From positions 62,001 to 126,000 of the forward strand of contig NZ_BOOQ01000032.1 of NCBI RefSeq assembly GCF_016863315.1: a stretch of DNA of 64,000 bases, written 5' to 3'. Made by a program: the position numbers and the translations under genes. The notes beneath the pieces were generated by a model that did not search any database, was not told the DNA's origin, and was given only the letters and a program-made list of their open reading frames with translations. This DNA comes from Planotetraspora silvatica (lineage in GTDB: Bacteria; Actinomycetota; Actinomycetes; Streptosporangiales; Streptosporangiaceae). Positions 58,942-64,000 of this stretch are shown here, one piece after another; position 1 is the first letter of the stretch, and every line of letters begins with the position of its first letter.

Positions 58942-60420
58942 TCAGCCGTGCGGCCTGACGAGCGGGAACAGGATCGTCTCACGGATGTTCTTGCCGGTGA
59001 AGGCCATGATCATCCGGTCGATACCGACGCCCAGGCCGCCGGTGGGCGGCATGGCGTACTCCAGGGCCTCCAGGAAGTCCTCGTCGAGCCGCATCGCCTC
59101 CGGGTCGCCGCCGGCGGCCAGGAGCGACTGTTCGACCAGGCGGCGGCGCTGCTCGATCGGATCGACCAGCTCGGAGTAGGCCGTGCCGAGCTCGGTGCCG
59201 AAGCCGATGAGGTCCCACTTCTCGGTCAGCAGCGGGTTGTCCCGGTGCTGACGGGTGAGGGGGGAGGTCTCCAGCGGGTAGTCCATGACGAACGTCGGCT
59301 GGATCAGCGTGTGCTCGACCAGTGCCTCGAAGATCTCCTGAACGACCTTGCCCTGGCCCCACGCGGGCTCCCAATGCACCCCCGCCTTGTCCGCAAATTT
59401 CCGGACTTGATCGAGTGGAAGCTCGGGAGTGACCACCTCACCGAGGGCCGCCGAGACCGCGTCGTACAGCGTGACGCGGGGCCATTCCCGCATGCCGAGA
59501 TCGATCTGTCTTCCCTCGTGCACCACGACGGAGGTGCCGAGTGCCGCCACCACCGCCCGCTGGTACATGCGCTGGGTCAGGTCGGCCATGTCGTTGTAAT
59601 CGAGATAGGTCCCGTACGCCTCGAGCATGGTGAACTCGGGGTTGTGCGTGGCGTCCGCGCCCTCGTTGCGGAAGTTCCGGTTGATCTCGAAGACCTTCTC
59701 GATGCCGCCCACGACCAGCCGCTTGAGGTAGAGCTCGATCGCGATGCGAAGGTAGAGCTCCATGTCGTAGGCGTTGATGTGGGTCGTGAACGGCCGGGCC
59801 GCCGCACCCCCGTGGATCGGCTGCAACATCGGGGTCTCGACCTCGAGATACCCCTCCTCGTGCCAGAAGTCGCGCACCGCCCTGACCGAGGCGCTGCGCA
59901 GGTACGCCATCCGCCTGGCCTCGTCGTTGACGATCAGATCGACGTAGCGGTGCCGTACGCGCGCCTCCGGGTCACTGAGGCCCGCATGCTTCTCCGGCAG
60001 CGGCCGCAGGCACTTGGAGGTGATCTGCCAGCTCTCCGCCATCACGGAGAGCTCGCCGCGCCGGGAGGTGACGACCTCGCCCTCGATACCGACGTGATCT
60101 CCGAGATCGACGTCGCGCTTCCAGGCGGCGAGCGACTCCTCACCCACCCGGTCGAGCGACACCATGACCTGGAGATCGCCTGAGCCGTCCCGGATCGTGG
60201 CGAAGCAGAGCTTCCCCCCGACGCGCGACAACATGACCCTGCCTGTGACGCCGACCCGGTCGCCCGTCGCCGCTCCTGCCCCCAGATCGGCGTATTTCTC
60301 CCGGACCTCGGCGATGGTCGTGGTCCGTGGGAAGGTCACCGGGTAGGGGTCGATGCCCTGGGCGCGCAGTCGGTCCAGCTTGTCCCGGCGCACCCGCATC
60401 TGCTCAGGAAGGTCATGCAT
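58942..60420 (-). CDS. lysS: Lysyl-tRNA synthetase, class II
   Basis: A 492-residue class II aaRS. The OB-fold anticodon domain is residues ~55-155 (GRVMLSRVGGKLCFATIRDG). Motif 1 is YLRSASVRAVRDFWHEEGYLE region, motif 2 FEINRNFRNEGADATHNPEF, and motif 3 GGLGVGIDRMIM. It charges tRNA-Lys. The start is the ATG at 60420; a GTG six bases upstream is possible. A class I LysRS gene lies directly upstream, 21 bp away. Confidence 0.95.
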   Translation of the reverse strand: MHDLPEQMRVRRDKLDRLRAQGIDPYPVTFPRTTTIAEVREKYADLGAGAATGDRVGVTGRVMLSRVGGKLCFATIRDGSGDLQVMVSLDRVGEESLAAWKRDVDLGDHVGIEGEVVTSRRGELSVMAESWQITSKCLRPLPEKHAGLSDPEARVRHRYVDLIVNDEARRMAYLRSASVRAVRDFWHEEGYLEVETPMLQPIHGGAAARPFTTHINAYDMELYLRIAIELYLKRLVVGGIEKVFEINRNFRNEGADATHNPEFTMLEAYGTYLDYNDMADLTQRMYQRAVVAALGTSVVVHEGRQIDLGMREWPRVTLYDAVSAALGEVVTPELPLDQVRKFADKAGVHWEPAWGQGKVVQEIFEALVEHTLIQPTFVMDYPLETSPLTRQHRDNPLLTEKWDLIGFGTELGTAYSELVDPIEQRRRLVEQSLLAAGGDPEAMRLDEDFLEALEYAMPPTGGLGVGIDRMIMAFTGKNIRETILFPLVRPHG

Positions 60421-60440
60421 GGTCACACAGCGTACGGGCC

Positions 60441-62117
60441 CTACGAAGCGATCAAGCTACGCACCCGATCACGACCCACGGTGAGCAGCAGCGTGGGCAG
60501 CCGCGGCCCGGTCTCCCGGCCCACCAGCAGCCGGTAGAGCAGCGCGAAGAACGCCCGCTGAGCGGCCTTCAGCTCGGGCGTCGCCGCCTTGGCGCTCAGG
60601 TCGAGCCCGGCCAGGATCTTCGGCACGCCGTACACGAGGGCGGTCAGGCCGTCGAGCGACCAGTGCTCGTCGAGACCGTCCGCCAGCAGCTTGAGCGACT
60701 CCCGCTCGGTGTCACCCAGGGTGGTGAGCAGTGCGGTGTCTGGCTCCTCGCGGACCTGGGTGCGCTCCTCGGCGGGGACGTAGGTCGCCACCCAGTGCTG
60801 GGCGCGGTCGAGCCTCGGCCGCAGTTCGTCCAGCCCGGCGATCTCGTGGTCGAACTCGCGGAGGATCCGCAACGTCTGCTCCCCGTCGCCGCCGGTGATG
60901 TCGGCCACCGAGGCGAGCGTCCGGTACGGCAACCGCCGAGGGGTCTCGCCCAGGGTCGCCGACGCGGTGGTCGCCGCGCGGCGATGGGCCGCCTGGTCGG
61001 CCGGGAGCGCGGAGCCGTCCGCGATCTTCCTGGACAACGTGTCCCACTCGTCGTACATCCGCTGGATCTCCTGGTCGAAGGAGACCTTGAACGACTGGTT
61101 GGGCCTGCGGCGCGCGTACAGCCAGCGCAGCAGAGCGGGTTCCATGATCGAAAGGGCGTCGGCCGGGGTCGGCACGCCTCCCTTGGAGCTGCTCATCTTG
61201 GCCATGCCGCTGATTCCGACGAAGGCGTACATCGGGCCGATCGGCTGATCGGCGCCGAAGATCGCCCTGACGATCTGACCGCCGACGACGAAGGACGACC
61301 CGGGCGAGGTGTGGTCGACGCCGGACGGCTCGAACACCACGCCCTCGTAGGCCCAGCGCATCGGCCAGTCGACCTTCCACACCAGCTTGCCCCGGGTGTG
61401 CTCGGCGAGCATCACGGTCTCGGCGTGGCCGCACGCGCAGGTGTACGCCAGGGCCGTCGTCTCATCGTCGTAGGACGTCACCGTGGTCAGGTCACGGTCA
61501 CAGACCGAGCAGTAGGGCTTGTAGGGGTAGTAGCCGCTCGCGCCGGAGCCGTCGTCCTCCCCCGCCGCCCCCGAACCCTCGAGCGCGGCCGCCTCGTCGT
61601 CGTCCGCGACCTTGGCCTTCGCCTTGGTGCGGTACTGGCCGAGGATGGCGTCGATCCGCCGCCGCTCGCGCATGGCGAGCAGGACCTGCTCCCGGTACGC
61701 CCCCGAGGTGTACATCTCGGTCTGGCTGATGCCGCGGAACTCGACGCCCATCTCGGCGAGGGCGGCGGCCATCGGCGCCTTGAAATGCTCGGCCCAGTTC
61801 GGGTACGGGCTGCCGGGCGGGGCCGGCACCGAGGTCAGCGGCTTGCCGATGTGCTCGCCCCACGAGGGGTCGATGCCGGCGGGCACCTTGCGGAACCTGT
61901 CGAAGTCGTCCCACGACAGGATGTGCACGCATTCGTGCCCACGCCGCCTGATCTCGTCGGCGACCAGGTGCGGGGTCATGACCTCACGCAGGTTGCCCAA
62001 GTGGATCGGCCCCGAGGGGCTGAGGCCGGACGCGCAGACGATGGGTTTGCCCGGCGCGCGCCGTTCGGCCTCGGCGATGACCTCATCGGCGAAACGCGCC
62101 ACCCAGTCGGCGTCCAT
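60441..62117 (-). CDS. lysK: Lysyl-tRNA synthetase, class I
   Basis: A 558-residue class I LysRS, the archaeal/spirochaetal type. SGLSPSGPIHLGNLREVMTP has the HIGH-like motif and KMSSSKGG the KMSKS-like motif. A zinc-like CSVCDRDL...CACGH insertion is present. Both LysRS classes are unrelated folds; this genome has them adjacent. In Methanosarcina the two together help charge tRNA-Pyl; here the benefit is unknown. Start is ATG at 62117, with GTG just before it. GAGAGGAC is the ribosome site. Confidence 0.95.
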   Translation of the reverse strand: MDADWVARFADEVIAEAERRAPGKPIVCASGLSPSGPIHLGNLREVMTPHLVADEIRRRGHECVHILSWDDFDRFRKVPAGIDPSWGEHIGKPLTSVPAPPGSPYPNWAEHFKAPMAAALAEMGVEFRGISQTEMYTSGAYREQVLLAMRERRRIDAILGQYRTKAKAKVADDDEAAALEGSGAAGEDDGSGASGYYPYKPYCSVCDRDLTTVTSYDDETTALAYTCACGHAETVMLAEHTRGKLVWKVDWPMRWAYEGVVFEPSGVDHTSPGSSFVVGGQIVRAIFGADQPIGPMYAFVGISGMAKMSSSKGGVPTPADALSIMEPALLRWLYARRRPNQSFKVSFDQEIQRMYDEWDTLSRKIADGSALPADQAAHRRAATTASATLGETPRRLPYRTLASVADITGGDGEQTLRILREFDHEIAGLDELRPRLDRAQHWVATYVPAEERTQVREEPDTALLTTLGDTERESLKLLADGLDEHWSLDGLTALVYGVPKILAGLDLSAKAATPELKAAQRAFFALLYRLLVGRETGPRLPTLLLTVGRDRVRSLIAS

Positions 62118-62176
62118 CACGGCAGTCCTCTCTCAGGGAATCCTGCCTTCTATGGTCCCGCACGCCGGGGAGTGCT

Positions 62177-62959
62177 TCAGGCGGTGTTCCGCGTGTAGAC
62201 CAGGCGCAGGCCGATCAGGGTGAGCCAGGGCTCGTGGACGTCGATCGTCCTGGCCTCGCTCACCACGAGGGGAGCGCCCGAGCCGGTGGCCACCACGGTG
62301 ACGTCGTCGGGGTCGTCGGACAACTCCGCCGTCATGCGCTCGACGATGCCGTCGACCAGCCCCGCGAAGCCGTAGACGATGCCCGACTGGAGGGCCTCCA
62401 CCGTGTTCTTCGCGATCACCGAGCGCGGGCGGATCAGCTCGACCTTGTGCAGTTGCGCACCAGCCGTGGCCAGGGCGTCCACCGAGATCTCCAGGCCTGG
62501 AGCCGTCACCGCCCCGATGTACTCCCCGCGGGCGGAGACGGCGTCGAACGAGGTCGCCGTGCCGAAGTCCACGATCACGCACGGCCCGCCGTACAGGGTG
62601 GCGGCGGCGAGGGCGTTGACGATGCGGTCGCTGCCGACCTCCTTGGGGTTGTCCATCCGGACGGGGACGCCCGTCCGGACGCCCGGCTCGACCACGACAG
62701 CCGTCACGTCGCCGTAGTAGCGGCGGGACATCTCGCGCATCTCGTTCAGGACCGAGGGGACGGTCGAGCAGATCGCGATGCCGCTGATGTCCGCGTCCTT
62801 GAGGATCGGCGACTGGCCGAGCAAACCCTGCAGCACGACGGCGATCTCGTCGGCGGTGCGGCGGGGGTCGGTGGCGATCCGCCAGTGCTCGATGACCTCT
62901 TCACCCTCGAACAGGCCAAGCACCGTATGGGTGTTGCTGACATCGATGGTGAGCAGCAT
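62177..62959 (-). CDS. coaX: Type III pantothenate kinase CoaX
   Basis: A 260-residue ASKHA-fold kinase. MLLTIDVSNTHTVLGLFEGE is the N-terminal phosphate motif. MDNPKEVGSDRIVNALAA and VIVDFGTATSFDAV are CoaX signatures; it is the potassium-dependent, feedback-insensitive enzyme of CoA synthesis. It is in a run with nadC and nadB, the usual actinobacterial order. The ATG at 62959 starts the MLLTIDV strand. Confidence 0.95.
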   Translation of the reverse strand: MLLTIDVSNTHTVLGLFEGEEVIEHWRIATDPRRTADEIAVVLQGLLGQSPILKDADISGIAICSTVPSVLNEMREMSRRYYGDVTAVVVEPGVRTGVPVRMDNPKEVGSDRIVNALAAATLYGGPCVIVDFGTATSFDAVSARGEYIGAVTAPGLEISVDALATAGAQLHKVELIRPRSVIAKNTVEALQSGIVYGFAGLVDGIVERMTAELSDDPDDVTVVATGSGAPLVVSEARTIDVHEPWLTLIGLRLVYTRNTA

Positions 62960-62966
62960 TCCCCGA

Positions 62967-63851
62967 TTATGCACCACGAAGATCCAGGCCAATGTCCAGT
63001 GCGGAGGCCGAATGCGTGAGGGCTCCGACCGCCAGATAGTCGACTCCGGTCTCGGCCACGGCGCGCGCGCTGTCGAGGGTCAGCCCGCCGCTCGACTCGA
63101 GGCGTGCCCGGCCTCCGACCAGCCGTACGGCCTCGGCGAGCTGCTCCACCGTGAAGTTGTCGAGCAGGATCTCCTCGGCGCCCTCGGCCAGGACCGGCTC
63201 GATCTGGTCGATCCGGTCCACCTCGACCTCGATCGCCACATCGGGGAAGGCCTGCCGTACGGCACGGAACGCCTCGGCGACGCCTCCCGCCGCGACCACG
63301 TGGTTGTCCTTGATCAGGGCGGCGTCGTGGAGGCCCATCCGGTGGTTCACCCCGCCGCCGCAGTGCACCGCGTACTTCTCCAATGCGCGCAGGCCCGGCA
63401 GCGTCTTACGGGTGTCCCGTACGCGGGCCTTCGTCCCGGCGACCGCGTCCACCCACCGGCTGGTGGCGGTGGCGACGCCCGACAGGTGCGTGAGGAAGTT
63501 CAGCGCGGTCCGCTCCATGGTGAGCAGGTCCCTCGTGCGGCCGTGGACGGTCATGAGGACGTCCCCGGGGCCGACCCGGTCGCCGTCCTTGACGCGGCGT
63601 TCGACGACCGTCTCCGGGCCGGCCTGACGGAAGACGGCCTCGGCGATCGCCAACCCGGCGACCACGCCCTCCTTACGGGCGACCACGTCGGCGATAGCGG
63701 TCTGGTCGGTGGGGATGGTGGCGGCCGACGTCACGTCCAGCCCGCCGGCGAGATCCTCGTCGAGCGCCGTGGACACCAGGTGGGTGAGCTGGGCGGGCTC
63801 GATGCCCAGACCGGTCAGCTCGGCGTCGATGTCGTGGGCCTGGTGTCGCAT
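62967..63851 (-). CDS. nadC: Nicotinate-nucleotide pyrophosphorylase (carboxylating) NadC
   Basis: A 294-residue quinolinate phosphoribosyltransferase. Visible marks are ALDEDLAGGLDVTSAATIPT, TALNFLTHLSGVATATSRWV, DTRKTLPGLRALEKYAVHCG, and HRMGLHDAALIKDNHV with the conserved Lys. It makes NaMN from quinolinate and PRPP. The ATG has GGAAGGA upstream. In the same reading frame the upstream sequence is the C-terminus of NadB with no stop codon between, so a NadB-NadC fusion protein is possible besides internal initiation at this ATG. Confidence 0.95.
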   Translation of the reverse strand: MRHQAHDIDAELTGLGIEPAQLTHLVSTALDEDLAGGLDVTSAATIPTDQTAIADVVARKEGVVAGLAIAEAVFRQAGPETVVERRVKDGDRVGPGDVLMTVHGRTRDLLTMERTALNFLTHLSGVATATSRWVDAVAGTKARVRDTRKTLPGLRALEKYAVHCGGGVNHRMGLHDAALIKDNHVVAAGGVAEAFRAVRQAFPDVAIEVEVDRIDQIEPVLAEGAEEILLDNFTVEQLAEAVRLVGGRARLESSGGLTLDSARAVAETGVDYLAVGALTHSASALDIGLDLRGA

Positions 63852-64000
63852 GAGCAGTCCTTCCGTTCCAAGGGAGATGTCGATGTGCAGCCGCCAGCGG
63901 TCGTCGTCGCGCTCCGGGTGATCCTCACGCCAGTGGGCGCCGCGGGTCTCCTCCCGCTCCTTCGCCGCCGCGACCAGAGCGGACGCGACCGTGAGCAGGT
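63852..64000 (-). CDS. nadB: L-aspartate oxidase NadB, C-terminal part (cut by window edge)
   Basis: The last ~50 residues of NadB are visible: LLTVASALVAAAKEREETRG, then AHWREDHPERDDDRWRLHID. REETRGxHWREDxPxRD is the conserved C-terminus of L-aspartate oxidase, the flavoenzyme that starts NAD synthesis from aspartate. I read all 49 codons from 63998 down to the nadC ATG and found no stop, so this frame runs directly into nadC. The gene continues past the window. Confidence 0.85.

Noticed and set aside
1-64000. rRNA, phage structural genes or secondary-metabolite core enzymes
   Set aside because: No 16S/23S motifs, no capsid/terminase and no PKS/NRPS domain is visible.

Overview
The window comes from a high-GC actinomycete. 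Lsr2, ClpC, DisA/RadA, a DivIVA-type protein, a mycothiol-type nitroreductase homologue, a 13E12/DUF222 HNH protein and an actinobacterial c-di-AMP riboswitch all point to Actinomycetota. The gene set is most like Streptosporangiales (Nonomuraea/Microbispora/Streptosporangium-like); the order is an inference, the phylum is close to certain.

Region 1 (1-15,600) is a compact selenocysteine locus. Left to right it holds a photolyase tail, glutathione-independent formaldehyde dehydrogenase, selB, selA, a LysR/short-chain dehydrogenase pair, tRNA-Sec (selC), selD, and a formate dehydrogenase of three subunits (NrfD-like membrane subunit, 4x[4Fe-4S] subunit, molybdopterin catalytic subunit). The catalytic subunit is read through an in-frame UGA at 15022-15024, followed 12 nt later by a perfect SECIS hairpin with a GGUCU loop. 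All parts needed to make and use Sec lie within 16 kb. The formaldehyde dehydrogenase makes formate and the Sec enzyme oxidises it, so the locus reads as a formaldehyde/formate oxidation unit. Two secreted-protein genes interrupt it. One lies between tRNA-Sec and a 39-bp direct repeat of the tRNA-Sec 3' end, a likely att scar. The other lies between the formate dehydrogenase subunit genes.

Region 2 (15,700-29,500) is mixed metabolism and regulation: a MarR operon, a GNAT enzyme, a frameshifted DUF222-HNH gene, pcaB with a nitronate monooxygenase, a DsbA-like protein, a PEP-mutase family lyase, a convergent two-component system, a small HTH/ClpX-type zinc protein with a leaderless promoter, kynureninase, and a GntR regulator with a small partner.

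Region 3 (29,600-43,700) holds a DivIVA-type coiled coil, gamma-carbonic anhydrase, a secreted EEP-family phosphatase/nuclease, a PIG-V-like mannosyltransferase, CsoR with its operator, a GT4 glycosyltransferase with an overlapping partner, an EtfD-like Fe-S membrane oxidoreductase, a tightly overlapping TIM-barrel/methyltransferase/TetR operon, and a second methyltransferase.

Region 4 (43,800-64,000) is mostly core genes: MerR-thioredoxin, radA-disA, mutY, an EboE-like protein, clpC, lsr2, two RDD membrane proteins (one with a long Gln/Gly/Tyr repeat domain), a GNAT of the Rv2747 ArgA type, an NlpC/P60 hydrolase under a c-di-AMP (ydaO) riboswitch, adjacent class II and class I lysyl-tRNA synthetases, coaX, nadC and the end of nadB. 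DisA makes the ligand sensed by the riboswitch 10 kb away. No stop codon separates the nadB frame from nadC.
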